Notes: a model not told the origin generated them from the letters alone. Shown: positions 25,252 to 35,440, numbered from the stretch's first letter. The stretch: 64,000 nt of DNA from Nostoc sphaeroides (GCF_003443655.1 NZ_CP031941.1:1669501-1733500), one strand, 5' to 3'. Program-made: numbers and translations.

Positions 25252-26127
25252 ATGTCCACAACACCTACTACTCGACTGATTTTAGAGACTTTACTCCCCC
25301 ATCTGAAAGTAGCAGCAGCCTATGCCAATTTCCTTCAACCAAAAATTGCTGCACTTCCTGCCAAAGAACAAGGAAACAACTTTTTTAGTGCTGCACTTAC
25401 TGATGCAGATGTGGCTATTCAAAATCTGGTAGAAGTAGTATTACTGGGCACTTTCCCAGATATTCGCTTTTATGGTGAAGAGTATGAAAGTTCTAACAAT
25501 ACTAAGTATTTTCGCGCTATCGACCTCGGTTCAGAAGGTGATTATTTAGTCACACTCGACCCAATTGATGGCACAAAGTTTTACATGGATGGACATTCTA
25601 ATTACCAAATTATTCTCGGTATTCTAAATTCGGATGACTTTGAAGCAGTAATTGCTATTTCCCCTGCTCAAAATATTTATTTTTACGCTCTGCGAGGTGA
25701 AGGTGCTTTTAAAGGAGCGCTGGAGATGAGTTTAGAAGCCTGTGCCCCGTTACACATAACATCCGCCAAACCTGCTATTTTGTTGGGATGGGGAATGAAT
25801 GCGATCGCACCTTTACTAAAAGATCGATATCAAGTAATCGATATAGCAACTGATTACTCTAGTGATATTGAAATTCCCAGTCTCAATGGTATTCTCAGTG
25901 GCGATTTAAGTGGAGCAGTGATCAAATCGGGTAAATTTATTGATAGTGCTGCACTCGCTTTTATTGCAAAAGAGGCTGGCTGGATTGTAACTACTCTAGA
26001 TGGTTCGACTTTACCACCACTACATACTTGTGAAAACTATAGTATGCCTGGATTAATAATAGCTGCCTCAAAATCTGTTCATCAAGACTTACTAAAAGCG
26101 ATGCAAAGCTTCAAAAGTGCTGAGTAA
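25252..26127 (+). CDS. Inositol monophosphatase family protein
   Basis: A 291-aa protein with the family metal sites: TDADVAIQ (N-terminal), FYGEEYES (Glu ligand) and the hallmark LDPIDGTKFYMDG (about 103-115). The C-terminal Asp region is SGDLSGAVIKSGKFIDSAAL. The members include inositol-1-phosphatases, 3'-phosphoadenosine phosphatases and sugar bisphosphatases; the substrate cannot be decided by eye. GAAAGGAG precedes the ATG by nine bases. The next gene begins 24 bp downstream on the same strand, so an operon is likely. Confidence 0.88.
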   Translation: MSTTPTTRLILETLLPHLKVAAAYANFLQPKIAALPAKEQGNNFFSAALTDADVAIQNLVEVVLLGTFPDIRFYGEEYESSNNTKYFRAIDLGSEGDYLVTLDPIDGTKFYMDGHSNYQIILGILNSDDFEAVIAISPAQNIYFYALRGEGAFKGALEMSLEACAPLHITSAKPAILLGWGMNAIAPLLKDRYQVIDIATDYSSDIEIPSLNGILSGDLSGAVIKSGKFIDSAALAFIAKEAGWIVTTLDGSTLPPLHTCENYSMPGLIIAASKSVHQDLLKAMQSFKSAE

Positions 26128-26150
26128 GAAATAATGAGTAATTTGACAAA

Positions 26151-27131
26151 ATGAAAATTTGTATTGTTGGCGCAGGTGCGATTGGTGGATATTTAGGAGC
26201 AAAACTGGCACTAGCAGGTGAAGAGGTGACGCTAATCGCTCGTGGTTCTCATTTGGAGGCAATTAAAAAAAATGGGCTGAAGTTGCTTATGGCAGACGGT
26301 TCTGGCCAAATTGCTACTCCATTTCTGGCAACTAGCGATATTCAGGTAGCGGGGCCACAAGATGTAGTAATTTTAACTGTCAAGACTCACAGTGTACCCG
26401 CGATCGCACCTTTTCTCCCTGCACTCTACAATCCTGATACAATGGTGGTCACAGCCCAAAATGGCGTTCCTTGGTGGTACTTTCGCAAGTATGGCGGTGA
26501 GTATGAAGGTACGCAGATTCAATCTGTTGACCCAGATGGGATTATTGAAGCTAATATAGGTGCTGAACGCGCTATCGGTTGTGTGGTTTACCCGGCAACT
26601 GAGATAATTGAACCAGGTGTGATTAAGCATATTGAAGGCGATCGCTTTACTCTTGGTGAAATCGACGGCACTAAAACAGAACGCATCCAATTATTAGCAC
26701 AGACTTTAAAACAGGCAGGATTTAAAGCACCAATCCGCAATCAAATTCGCACGGAAATTTGGATCAAGTTGTGGGGAAATGTGGCATTTAATCCGATTAG
26801 TGCCTTAACTGGTGCTACTTTAGAGGATATTTGCCGCTATCCCCTCACCCGTGAATTAGCGCGGCAAATGATGACTGAAACTCAAGCGATCGCAGAAAAT
26901 TTGGGTATAAAGTTTGGCATCACTTTAGAACAGCGAATTAATGGGGCAGAAAATGTTGGTGCCCATAAAACCTCAATGCTACAAGATATCGAATCAGGAC
27001 GCCCCACCGAGATAGATGCTATTGTTGGTGCAGTCGCAGAATTGGGAAAACTTACTCAAATTTCCACACCTCATATTGATGCTATTTATGCCACCGTCAA
27101 GTTGCTGGAGACGACCAAAATAAGAATTTGA
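26151..27131 (+). CDS. 2-dehydropantoate 2-reductase family oxidoreductase
   Basis: A 326-aa protein with an N-terminal Rossmann motif GAGAIGGYLGAKLA (about 7-20), LIARGSHLEAI as the NADP-binding loop, VILTVKTHSV and TAQNGVPWW. The catalytic-region Lys is in IWIKLWGNVAFNPISALTG, and the C-terminal SMLQDIESGRPTEIDAIVGAV is diagnostic of PanE/ApbA. It reduces ketopantoate to pantoate with NADPH in pantothenate synthesis, although Nostoc-type genomes carry several paralogues with other 2-keto acids as possible substrates. 24 bp after the phosphatase gene. Confidence 0.87.
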   Translation: MKICIVGAGAIGGYLGAKLALAGEEVTLIARGSHLEAIKKNGLKLLMADGSGQIATPFLATSDIQVAGPQDVVILTVKTHSVPAIAPFLPALYNPDTMVVTAQNGVPWWYFRKYGGEYEGTQIQSVDPDGIIEANIGAERAIGCVVYPATEIIEPGVIKHIEGDRFTLGEIDGTKTERIQLLAQTLKQAGFKAPIRNQIRTEIWIKLWGNVAFNPISALTGATLEDICRYPLTRELARQMMTETQAIAENLGIKFGITLEQRINGAENVGAHKTSMLQDIESGRPTEIDAIVGAVAELGKLTQISTPHIDAIYATVKLLETTKIRI

Positions 27132-27287
27132 CAGTCCCTAATTACAACATTCCAGTAATTCATAACAAATTCTTTGCGTACCTCTGCGCTTACCTTTGCG
27201 TACCTCTGCGTTTAAATTTCACCCCTCAATTCCCCACAATTTTACCCGTTTCAGGTGCCAAATTAAAATTATCTAATTATCAAGTTC

Positions 27288-28772
27288 ATGAAGAAAAAGA
27301 AACTATGGCTATCAACCATACTAGTTGTAGCATTAGTAATCAGCATCATTGGACATAGTAATTCTCTAAAAGCTGCCTCATCTTTAGGGAAAGACACACT
27401 AACGATGATTACTTCCCCAGATTATCCTCCTTATGAGTTTTATGATACGAAAGGAGGCGATCGCCAAATAGTTGGCTTTGATATAGATATTGCCAAAACC
27501 CTTGCTGAAAAACTAGGGTTTAAACTTCAAATAATGGAATCTGATTTTAATGGCTTAATTCCTGCACTCCAAGCAAATCGCGCTGATTTTGTCATGGCTG
27601 GGATGACTCCGACTCCAGAGCGTCAGAAAAATATTGACTTTTCAATTATTTATTACGAAGCCAAAGATACCATTGTCGCTCCTAAAGGTAGCAACTTAAA
27701 GCAGCCCCAAGACTTATTAGGAAAAAAGGTTGGGGTACAACTAGGAACGATACAGGAACAAAATGCTCAGAAAATTGCTAAAAAAGTTGCAGGTATTCAG
27801 CTAAAGCAACTCAACAGAGTGCCGGAAGTAGTTCAAGAAATCAAATCTGGGCGAATTGATGCAGCAATTGTTGAGGATACCGTCGCTAAGGGATTTGCCC
27901 AAGCTAACCCAGATTTAGAATTTAATACTATTCCCTCGGAGGAGCAAAGTGGATCGGCGATCGCTTTTCCTAAAGGTTCTTCTTTTGTAGAACCGTTTAA
28001 CAAAGTCCTTCAAGAAATGAAGAACGATGGCACATTGAATAAACTTGTCACCAAGTGGTTTTCACAGAATATTACCACCAATTCTGCATCTTCAACTCCT
28101 ACCAAAGGCGGATTAAATCTCGATTTCACCCGAATTATTCCAGATATTCCCTTTATTCTGCGGGGAATCCCTTTAACTTTGTTGTTCACGCTATTATCTG
28201 TAACCTTGGGGTTAATTTGGGGAACAATATTGTCTCTATTAAAAATTCTTGGCATCAAGCCGCTTACCTGGGTTGCTAACGCCTACACCTCTGTTTTTCG
28301 AGGCACACCTTTGCTATTACAGTTGGCATTGGTTTACTACGCAACACCTCAGCTTACAGGCTATGACATTTCAGCATTGCAGGCTGGAGTGCTAACTTTT
28401 ACCCTGAATTCTGGCGCTTATATGTCGGAAACTATCAGAGGTGGAATTCAGGCGGTGGATAAAGGGCAAAGTGAAGCGGCGATGTCTATGGGTGTTCCCT
28501 ATTGGTTGATGATGTGGGATGTGATTTTGCCCCAAGCATTGAAGAATATTCTCCCAGCATTAGTAAATGAAACTATCGGATTGCTCAAAGATTCTGCGCT
28601 GGTGTCAACCATTGGGGTGGTGGAAATATTACGCAGCGCCCAAATCGTTGGTGCAAATAAGTATATTTATTTTGAACCACTGCTATTTGCAGGGTTAATC
28701 TACTATGTTTTAGTAATGGGTATGACCTTGTGTGCATCTGCTTTAGAAAGGAGGTTACGAGAAAGTGAGTAA
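27288..28772 (+). CDS. Amino-acid ABC transporter: fused substrate-binding protein and permease
   Basis: A 494-aa protein. A signal/anchor ([20 protein letters not shown]) is followed by a family 3 solute-binding domain (about 37-262: [49 protein letters not shown]). It is then joined to a HisMQ-type permease domain (about 285-490) with the EAA loop [18 protein letters not shown]. Such fusions tether the receptor to the channel and are known in polar amino-acid importers. Substrate is probably glutamine or a related amino acid (inferred). Its end overlaps the ATPase gene by 8 bp. Confidence 0.92.
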   Translation: MKKKKLWLSTILVVALVISIIGHSNSLKAASSLGKDTLTMITSPDYPPYEFYDTKGGDRQIVGFDIDIAKTLAEKLGFKLQIMESDFNGLIPALQANRADFVMAGMTPTPERQKNIDFSIIYYEAKDTIVAPKGSNLKQPQDLLGKKVGVQLGTIQEQNAQKIAKKVAGIQLKQLNRVPEVVQEIKSGRIDAAIVEDTVAKGFAQANPDLEFNTIPSEEQSGSAIAFPKGSSFVEPFNKVLQEMKNDGTLNKLVTKWFSQNITTNSASSTPTKGGLNLDFTRIIPDIPFILRGIPLTLLFTLLSVTLGLIWGTILSLLKILGIKPLTWVANAYTSVFRGTPLLLQLALVYYATPQLTGYDISALQAGVLTFTLNSGAYMSETIRGGIQAVDKGQSEAAMSMGVPYWLMMWDVILPQALKNILPALVNETIGLLKDSALVSTIGVVEILRSAQIVGANKYIYFEPLLFAGLIYYVLVMGMTLCASALERRLRESE

Positions 28773-29499
28773 TGTAGTAATTCGCACGGAATTCTTATGT
28801 AAATCCTTTGGTAAACTCGATGTACTCAAAGATATTTCCACTGAGTTTTATCAGGGCGAAGTGGTTGCTATATTAGGCCCTTCTGGTTCAGGTAAGTCTA
28901 CCTTTTTGCGATGCATAAACTTGTTAGAACAACCCACTAAAGGCAGAATCTACTTTCACGAGCAAGAAATTACCAAGCCCAAGGCAAACATCGCTAAGGT
29001 GCGTCAGCATTTGGTGATGGTATTTCAACATTTTAATTTGTTTCCTCACATGAATGTGCTGCAAAATGTCACCTACGCGCCCATAAAGGTGAAAGGAGTA
29101 AACAAGCAAAAAGCAGAAGAACATGGCTTAGAATTGCTTGCTAAGGTAGGTTTAGAGCCAAAAGCGTCTGTGTACCCATCTAAACTATCTGGCGGACAGA
29201 AACAGCGAGTAGCGATCGCCCGTGCATTAGCAATGGAACCAGAGATGATTTTGTTTGATGAACCCACCTCTGCATTAGATCCAGAAATGGTTAAGGATGT
29301 GCTGGAAGTGATGAAAGCTTTAGCATTATCTGGAATGACAATGGCGATCGTTACTCATGAAATGGGGTTTGCAAGAGAAGTTGCCAATCGGATTATGTTC
29401 CTCGACCAGGGAATTTTAGCAGAAGATGCTACTCCTGGCGAGTTTTTCCAAAATCCTCAGTGCGATCGCGCCAAGCAGTTCTTAGAAAAAATGCTTTAG
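28765..29499 (+). CDS. Polar amino-acid ABC transporter ATPase (GlnQ-type)
   Basis: A 244-aa ATPase: Walker [10 protein letters not shown] (about 38-46), Q-loop [13 protein letters not shown], signature LSGGQKQR, Walker [14 protein letters not shown], switch [11 protein letters not shown]. It starts with GTG at 28765, placed about 10 bases after AGGAGG, and overlaps the upstream fused receptor-permease gene by 8 bp, so the two are translationally coupled and form one importer. Confidence 0.94.
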   Translation: MSNVVIRTEFLCKSFGKLDVLKDISTEFYQGEVVAILGPSGSGKSTFLRCINLLEQPTKGRIYFHEQEITKPKANIAKVRQHLVMVFQHFNLFPHMNVLQNVTYAPIKVKGVNKQKAEEHGLELLAKVGLEPKASVYPSKLSGGQKQRVAIARALAMEPEMILFDEPTSALDPEMVKDVLEVMKALALSGMTMAIVTHEMGFAREVANRIMFLDQGILAEDATPGEFFQNPQCDRAKQFLEKML

Positions 29500-29984
29500 A
29501 ACATCAGGAATTTGCCGCTTTTTTTGTATTCTTGAAACTTTTCTAAAACAGGGCGATCGTTTGGCATTAACGTAGGCAAGTCTGCCAAATCAAAAAATTC
29601 TAGCGCCAGCGATTCTCCATCTAGGCAAGCGAGGCTGCCTTCCCATTGAACGGCTCGCAAAATTAAAATGAAATTTTGGACGCGATCGCCATTGGGATAA
29701 GTTACAGTTTCATAGGCTGGGTTGGAAGAAAACCCCACAGCTTCAAAACGCTTAACCGTTAAACCAGTTTCTTCAAAAACTTCTCGTGCTGAACATTCTT
29801 CGGCAGAGTCACCTACTTCTGGACAGCCACCAGGTAGCCCCCAAAGTTTGAAATCACTTCGCTTTTGCAACAAAACGCGCCCCAAATTATCCTCGATAAT
29901 CACGCGTGCGCCAAATAATAGAAGTAAGCGATCGCCTACAATTTGTCGTAACTTACCGAGATAAGAGTCTGACCAATTCGCCAT
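29496..29984 (-). CDS. NUDIX hydrolase
   Basis: The Nudix box is complete: [20 protein letters not shown] followed by TGL. Nudix enzymes hydrolyse nucleoside diphosphates linked to another moiety; the substrate is not evident. The frame opens at 30032, but ATG 29984 ([17 protein letters not shown]) looks like the real start because the extra 16 residues are hydrophobic and unlike the family. The 3' end overlaps the ATPase gene tail-to-tail by 4 bp. Confidence 0.88.
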   Translation of the reverse strand: MANWSDSYLGKLRQIVGDRLLLLFGARVIIEDNLGRVLLQKRSDFKLWGLPGGCPEVGDSAEECSAREVFEETGLTVKRFEAVGFSSNPAYETVTYPNGDRVQNFILILRAVQWEGSLACLDGESLALEFFDLADLPTLMPNDRPVLEKFQEYKKSGKFLMF

Positions 29985-30095
29985 AATCCTAGAGAAAATT
30001 TCTAAAGAAAATCTAAAGGTAGCAAATAGCATGTAAATTTACTTCAGTATTTGTCCATCTGGATAATAATGAAAGAAAAACAGCCGGCAGTTTTT

Positions 30096-30125
30096 GCGTA
30101 GGCGTAAGCCCGTCGCAGACATCGC
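30096..30125. repeat. Dispersed palindromic repeat, intergenic copy
   Basis: GCGTAGGCGTAAGCCCGTCG and following bases: the reverse complement, with small differences, of the repeat found inside coding regions at 18183 and 52975. This copy is between genes. Confidence 0.75.
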
Positions 30126-30164
30126 TGTTTTCGGTACCAACTAATCAAGCATAGTAGTTACTAT

Positions 30165-30701
30165 ATGAACTTCTGTCTATTTATCATTGATATTCAAAAT
30201 GGATTTATCACTCCAAATACAAGCCATATTCCACAAAGGGTTAAATCCTTATTAGAGCAAAATATCTTTAAACACGTCATTTTCACAAAATTTATAAATA
30301 CGCTTAATAGTCCTTATGTCAAATATCTACATTGGCACAATCTTATATCAGAAATTGAACAAAAAATCGTGGATGATATTGAACCATTTGCTCAAGTTAT
30401 TTTTGATAAAACTATATATACCGCTTGTAACGAAGAGACACTTAATTTCCTAAAAAGTAATGATATCCAAAAAGTATTTATTTGTGGCTTGGATACTGAG
30501 TCTTGTGTTTTAAAAACTGCCATTGATTTTTTTGAAAACAATATTATCTCTTATATCTTAGAATATTATTCAGCATCAACTGGAGGTGATAAATTTCACC
30601 AAGCAGGTATTTTAATATTAAGTCAGATGATTGGAGTAAATCATATTGTAACTGAACCCCTAGATAGGCAGAATCTAAATAAATACTTACAGTTAGTATA
30701 A
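30165..30701 (+). CDS. Isochorismatase/nicotinamidase-family cysteine hydrolase
   Basis: A 178-aa protein. The catalytic Asp is in FIIDIQNGFI (residue about 9), Lys in IFDKTIYTA and the nucleophilic Cys in ICGLDTESCVLKTA (about 115). The family hydrolyses isochorismate, nicotinamide or similar amides; the substrate is not evident. The gene is visibly richer in A and T than its neighbours and has hardly any HIP1 sites, which hints at horizontal acquisition. It has no close partner gene. Confidence 0.85.
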   Translation: MNFCLFIIDIQNGFITPNTSHIPQRVKSLLEQNIFKHVIFTKFINTLNSPYVKYLHWHNLISEIEQKIVDDIEPFAQVIFDKTIYTACNEETLNFLKSNDIQKVFICGLDTESCVLKTAIDFFENNIISYILEYYSASTGGDKFHQAGILILSQMIGVNHIVTEPLDRQNLNKYLQLV

Positions 30702-30919
30702 GAATTCTATCTGATTTTTGAACATAATTTTAGATAAAACTGGCTCTTTGTCCTCAGGATATTTTAAAAAATCAAAAAATCAAATTGGAGTTTATGGTTT
30801 CAACCCACATTCCGCAGGTACGAGCTTTATAAAGAAAATCTAAAGGTGGTATATAGCGATCGCCTGAAAACAGGATAATGCAGGTGAACAGGTTAATCCT
30901 TCCCATTCAATCTAGAATT

Positions 30920-31498
30920 ATGGCATCTACACCTAAAATCCTCGCCTTTGCAGGCAGCACTCGGATTGAGTCTTACAACAAAAAATTGGTAAAAATCGCG
31001 GCGGCTGGCGCTCAAGCAGCAGGCGCAGAAGTGACTTATATAGACCTCCGCGATTTGCCTTTACCTCTATTTGATGAAGATTTGGAAGCTCAAGAAGGAC
31101 TACCAGCCAACGCCCGGACTTTCAAAGATTTGATGATTTCTCATCAAGGATTGCTGATTGCTTCGCCGGAATATAACAGTTCACTCACACCAGTTTTGAA
31201 GAATGCCATTGATTGGGCATCCCGTCCAGCCCCAAATGAAGCACCGTTAGCTGCTTTTGCAGGTAAGGTTGCTACTATTATGAGCGCTTCCCCAGGCGGT
31301 TTTGGTGGTTTGCGGGGTTTGGTTCACCTGCGCTCTATTTTGGGAAACATCAAAGTTTTAGTACTTCCCGATCAAATAGCAGTATCCAAAGCTTACGAAG
31401 CCTTCAATCCTGATGGCACGTTAGTAGATCCTAAACAGCAAGAATCTATTGAAAAGCTAGGCGATGGCTTAACAAAAATATTGCTGAAGCTTAATTAA
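30920..31498 (+). CDS. NADPH-dependent FMN reductase family (flavodoxin-like)
   Basis: From ATG 30920: MASTPKILAFAGSTRIESYN, the phosphate-binding GSTRxxSxN loop for FMN. Then SPEYNSSLTPVLKNAIDWAS and the MSASPGGFGGLRGLVHLR segment typical of quinone/chromate/azo-reductase-like proteins. About 192 aa. It transfers electrons from NAD(P)H through FMN to quinones or metals, probably in oxidative stress protection (inferred). The frame opens at 30878, but the extra 14 residues are not family-like. Confidence 0.88.
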   Translation: MASTPKILAFAGSTRIESYNKKLVKIAAAGAQAAGAEVTYIDLRDLPLPLFDEDLEAQEGLPANARTFKDLMISHQGLLIASPEYNSSLTPVLKNAIDWASRPAPNEAPLAAFAGKVATIMSASPGGFGGLRGLVHLRSILGNIKVLVLPDQIAVSKAYEAFNPDGTLVDPKQQESIEKLGDGLTKILLKLN

Positions 31499-31887
31499 AT
31501 TATTCTTTGTAATATAACTGATTTCATAGATTTATATTGAGTCTCATGATAACAGTTAAGCAGCAATTTACGAGTCAACTTTTGGCGCGTGGTAATGACT
31601 AAGAAGGTACAATTTTGTCATTCTCAAATGAATAAAATGGAGCGAAGAACGTAGGGCTTTAGGCACATAACGAGATACTTCACTCCAATTCGCTGGGTTC
31701 AGAGGATGTTTTGAAAGTTCCTTAAGGTAGAATTTAACTGTTCTCTACTGGGTTCAGTACAACAAAAATTAAGGTTTTAGCCATGTACTGAAATCCCTCA
31801 GTGTGCTAAATATGAGAGCAAAAGACCCTTTTAAAACATCCTTTTAATAAGAAGATCGCTTTTAGTTAAGTTTAAAATTAAACTAAA
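31499..31887. other. Gene-free region with a spaced inverted repeat
   Basis: No ORF or RNA gene was recognised. GGATGTTTTGAAAG (31704) and CTTTTAAAACATCC (31828) form 14-base inverted arms, 13 of them matching, about 110 bp apart, and TGGGTTCAG occurs twice between (31694, 31749). It may be the relic of a small element. Confidence 0.45.
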
Positions 31888-33273
31888 TCACACAACGACC
31901 TCGAAACTTGCAGCAGTTAAGGTGGGGTTACTAGTCAATTGTGCAAATCGACCTCCTTCAGCAAATCCACCAGCCAAACCATTAGGGTTATAGAACAGGC
32001 TGCCATTAGCGCTATTGTAAACAATTTCCGCGCCACTAAGTTCTGCTGAAGCATCGGTAGTCACTGTGGCAAAGTCTGCGACATTTAATGCAGTTGGGAA
32101 GACAAAGTTACTTAGAGCGGTAAAGGTAGTTTTCGATAGTTGGATCTTGTCTGCACCAGGAGTGAAGTCCTGAATAGTATCAGATCCAAGTTCACTAATA
32201 ACAAACCTTGATCCTGTTGTAAATGCAAACGTATCTGAACCTGCGCCTCCTGTTAGGACGTCGTTGCCACTATCACCCTGTAGGTAGTCGTTGCCGTCGT
32301 TCCCGGTTAGAATATCATCTCCACTGCTGCCAAAGAGAATATCGTTACCATTGCCCCCTACGAGGTTGTCGTTATTACTGCCCCCATCTGCTGTGTCCGC
32401 TCCAGATCCACCAAAAAGGACGTCAGAACCGGCTCCTCCATCAATGAAATGGTTGCCAGTAACACCAGCGAGCGAAACATTATCATCACCGTCCCCGACA
32501 AAAACAACCTTATCGCCAGTTGTCGAAGAGAAAGACGCACCATTAATAAAATCGACTCCAGATGTCCCCAAATTATCACTAACCACATTTCGGGCTCGAG
32601 CAACTGCCTCTTTTATGGCATCAGCAACATTCTCACTTCTAGAACCAAGAGGCAGTACACCACCTCGACCAAGCTGGGTGACTAGTTCCTTGTAATTGTT
32701 TACAACATCACTCGTAGCGAGAAAAATTGGAATAATGTTATTTGCTTCTAGCGCAGTTTTTACTTGTGAAATCGTTGCATAATCTTCAACAGGATTAATT
32801 ACACTATCTCCGTTATTAGGGATAGTAGTACTTGGACTAACTGCTGCACGATCGCCCGCAACGTGATATGAAGCATCGGTGCTTAATATAACAACGCGAA
32901 ATGAACCTACTCTGTAACTGAGACTGCCACCGCTATCTAAAGCTGCGTACAAGAGTGCGTCTAACTGTGATTCGGGGAAATCACCACCACCAGAGGCACT
33001 AAAACCATTGATTATCGCCTTAACTGCCGTTATATTATTTGTCAAAGCGAGTTCTGGTCGATAAACGTAGTCACCGAGACCACCCAAAGGCGAAATTGGC
33101 TTATCCTTGAAAGAGGCAAGACCAAGTTTAAGGTCAGCACCAAAGATAGTTGCCAAAATCGGGTTGCTTAACCGATTTACCACTGCCGGAAGTAGGACTC
33201 TTTGATTGGGCAAGTCGTCCGCAAACGATCCTGTCAAGTCTTGTACAAAAACGATGTCAGATACTGGAGCCAT
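31888..33273 (-). CDS. von Willebrand A / integrin-beta-like domain protein with RTX calcium-binding repeats
   Basis: A 461-aa protein. Residues about 5-225 form a VWA domain with a MIDAS-like DLTGSFADD (about 12-20) and SGGGDFPESQLDAL. Then come about five RTX nonapeptide repeats (GGAGSDVLFGGSGAD, GGNGNDILFG, GNDGNDYLQGDSGNDVL; about 270-345) and a C-terminal beta region (TIQDFTPGADKIQLSKT) like type I secretion tails. No N-terminal signal peptide is seen, which fits type I export. Probably a secreted calcium-dependent adhesin or matrix protein; no exporter genes are adjacent. Confidence 0.87.
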   Translation of the reverse strand: MAPVSDIVFVQDLTGSFADDLPNQRVLLPAVVNRLSNPILATIFGADLKLGLASFKDKPISPLGGLGDYVYRPELALTNNITAVKAIINGFSASGGGDFPESQLDALLYAALDSGGSLSYRVGSFRVVILSTDASYHVAGDRAAVSPSTTIPNNGDSVINPVEDYATISQVKTALEANNIIPIFLATSDVVNNYKELVTQLGRGGVLPLGSRSENVADAIKEAVARARNVVSDNLGTSGVDFINGASFSSTTGDKVVFVGDGDDNVSLAGVTGNHFIDGGAGSDVLFGGSGADTADGGSNNDNLVGGNGNDILFGSSGDDILTGNDGNDYLQGDSGNDVLTGGAGSDTFAFTTGSRFVISELGSDTIQDFTPGADKIQLSKTTFTALSNFVFPTALNVADFATVTTDASAELSGAEIVYNSANGSLFYNPNGLAGGFAEGGRFAQLTSNPTLTAASFEVVV

Positions 33274-33680
33274 AATTTATCCCTTGGTTATTTCAATTGG
33301 TTGGTTGTATTAGAATGTGGCTGAACATCGTAAGTAGGTGGGCATAAACAAACCTAACTATGTAACGAAATATAAAATGCTCGAAACCTTTGCGATTGCT
33401 TCGTTTCACTTCGTTCCACTCGCAATGACATAGTTATGAATTTTTCCGCTTACTTACTTACTACAAATTTATTATTACCACTATCAATAAATTTTCGATA
33501 GTAGTTCAAGGTTAAGGAAATATAATCTCTTGAAACAAATATTTGCACTGTTCTTAATCAGTCTTACTTTCAGCCTTTAAAAGCTATTTCTCGCTCACAT
33601 TTATTTTTAGACAAAGAGAAATATATCTTTACAAGCGAAGTCCACGGAGGTGGACTAATACAAAATATAGTTCCCCACTT
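33274..33680. other. Gene-free region
   Basis: Nothing coding was seen. A dispersed repeat with GCGATTGCTTCGTTTCACTT and CACTCGCAATGAC lies at about 33390-33430. The rest is AT-rich and may hold the promoter of the VWA-RTX gene. Confidence 0.5.
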
Positions 33681-34658
33681 TTAAAACACACTATTAGACA
33701 AAATTGATTTGGGTAGCATTCCATGCACACCTTTTTGGGGACTGTTCACAACTTGAGTGATATGAAAATTCACAGCTAAACTACACAATACATAAGCGTC
33801 TTCTGGCGATAAATTTGCAAAGCGTTCCAGAAAATCAATCATGTTTTTTAAAGCAAGTTCTAAGGCTTCATCTAAAGTTTGAGCAAAGCCCATTGTGATG
33901 ATATGAGTTGGAGTTTCGGCAATTGGTGTTATCAGTTGTAAATCTTTGCGAAGTTTGAGGGTAATTCTACCGTTCATGGAAGTTTCAATGGCGGTGACAT
34001 TTACCTCGCCATCTCCCTGTGCAGAATGCCCATCACCAATAGAAAATAATGCACCTGGTACGAAAATTGGCAAAAATAAACGAGAACCAGCTTGTAATTC
34101 CCGGTTGTCGATATTACCGCCGTAAGAACCGGGTGGAACAGAAGTTCGAGAGGTTTCTGGAGTAGCTACACCAAGAATTCCAAAAAACGGTTTGAGGGGA
34201 ATTTTTATGCCAGTACCCGCCGGAAATTCAGCGATATTGTTTGCTAAATCTAGAGGAATGAATCTCAACGCAGGTTGAGGAAACTGATGTGGTAAAGCTC
34301 CCCAACCTGTACGAATGGCATTGAAACCGATGGGTAAACTAGGTGCGATCGCATCTAATTGTACTTCTAAAACATCCCCTGGTTCGGCATCGCGCACATA
34401 AATCGGCCCTGTGAGTAAATGCGGCCCCCCAGCAATTTTGCGTTCTGGTAAAAGATTTTGGCAAATGTAGAGAAATTCTGGTGTGACAAATTCAGGTGGT
34501 GCTTTGTCATAAACGTAGTAACCAGTATAAGTTTCCACATCAACCGTATCGCCAGAATCAATAGTAAGTGCTGGTTTTAACAGATGCGAGAAACCACCCA
34601 GATGCACGGTTTCCTTAGTAGCTTTTAAAATATAATGAGTCACGTCGCTTCGCTCCAA
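33681..34658 (-). CDS. Acetamidase/formamidase family protein
   Basis: A 325-aa protein of the FmdA/AmdA family. It contains LTIDSGDTVDVETYTGY, LTGPIYVRDAEPGDVLEVQLDAI, FFGILGVATPETSRTSVPPGSYGGNIDNRELQAGSRLFLP and SIGDGHSAQGDGEVNVTAIET, all family hallmarks including the metal-binding His region. It hydrolyses short-chain amides to ammonia and a carboxylate, a nitrogen-scavenging role. It is probably co-transcribed with the upstream PD-(D/E)XK-like gene, whose stop lies 8 bp away. Confidence 0.9.
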   Translation of the reverse strand: MERSDVTHYILKATKETVHLGGFSHLLKPALTIDSGDTVDVETYTGYYVYDKAPPEFVTPEFLYICQNLLPERKIAGGPHLLTGPIYVRDAEPGDVLEVQLDAIAPSLPIGFNAIRTGWGALPHQFPQPALRFIPLDLANNIAEFPAGTGIKIPLKPFFGILGVATPETSRTSVPPGSYGGNIDNRELQAGSRLFLPIFVPGALFSIGDGHSAQGDGEVNVTAIETSMNGRITLKLRKDLQLITPIAETPTHIITMGFAQTLDEALELALKNMIDFLERFANLSPEDAYVLCSLAVNFHITQVVNSPQKGVHGMLPKSILSNSVF

Positions 34659-34666
34659 TTCAAAAT

Positions 34667-35287
34667 TTAAAATTCAGATGAAAGAATGCCTACTAATACT
34701 CGTACCAAATCTTCTAAACCTTCAGGAACACGATAAAGTTTAATATCTTCTGTAATTAGCTTCTGTTGTCTATTGAGTGTACCAAATTTCCAGTCATCTC
34801 CATTAGTAACTGCGCTAAATAAAATTAATGATTGATCATCTAGAGACTGATCTAGAGCTATTAATTCTACTGCTAGTTGTGTAAACCCCCTTCTGATATC
34901 TGATTGTTTTGCTTCAATCACCAATAGAGAGTTAGATTTATGTAAGTAATAATTCAAAGTACCTTTGAGCTTTTCATCCACATTAATTGGATACTCACTA
35001 TATAGTTGAGCTTTTGTCTGAGGGCAGATTTCAGCAAGAATAGGAGCAATCATAAATTCTCTGATTGATATCTCAGCCGTTGGGTTAAAAAGCTTAATAT
35101 TGCGCTGTAAGTAATTTTGCAAAAATTCTAAATAGCTAATATCAGCAAAGTATCTTGGTAATTCTAGCTCTGTGCGATCGTAGCTGTACTCAAACTCAGC
35201 TACTATATCTATTGTTGGGTTAGGTAACAAAAAATATTGACTAAAAGTGTAACTTTGCTCAGGTTTTAAAATTCTATATTTACTCAT
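34667..35287 (-). CDS. Uncharacterised protein with a PD-(D/E)XK-like core
   Basis: A 206-aa protein. Around residues 115-145 it reads EYPINVDEKLKGTLNYYL, then SLLVIEAKQSD, then RRGFTQLAVELIAL. The spaced Asp/Glu, the EAK strand and the Q-bearing helix resemble PD-(D/E)XK nuclease-fold proteins. No other domain or membrane segment was recognised. It directly precedes the acetamidase gene with an 8-bp gap; no functional reason is evident. Function unknown. Confidence 0.7.
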   Translation of the reverse strand: MSKYRILKPEQSYTFSQYFLLPNPTIDIVAEFEYSYDRTELELPRYFADISYLEFLQNYLQRNIKLFNPTAEISIREFMIAPILAEICPQTKAQLYSEYPINVDEKLKGTLNYYLHKSNSLLVIEAKQSDIRRGFTQLAVELIALDQSLDDQSLILFSAVTNGDDWKFGTLNRQQKLITEDIKLYRVPEGLEDLVRVLVGILSSEF

Positions 35288-35440
35288 GATTTTCCTCGTG
35301 AAGGAACCACATCAAAGATATTACGAATTACAAATTATGAATTACCAATTGCTATTATTATCTCAATAATTTGCTAAACTCCAACTTTGGGGATAGCAAA
35401 TAAAAACAATTTGAGCAGGGAATTTGGAGGCGATCGCAGA

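Noticed and set aside
27128..27358. 76-aa ORF overlapping the start of the ABC transporter gene
   Set aside because: It covers a dispersed CTTTGCGTACCTCTGCG repeat and overlaps a clear signal peptide in another frame.
32223..32695. ORFs of 74-134 aa antisense to the VWA-RTX gene
   Set aside because: The GC-rich RTX repeats leave opposite frames open; the sense frame has clear domains.
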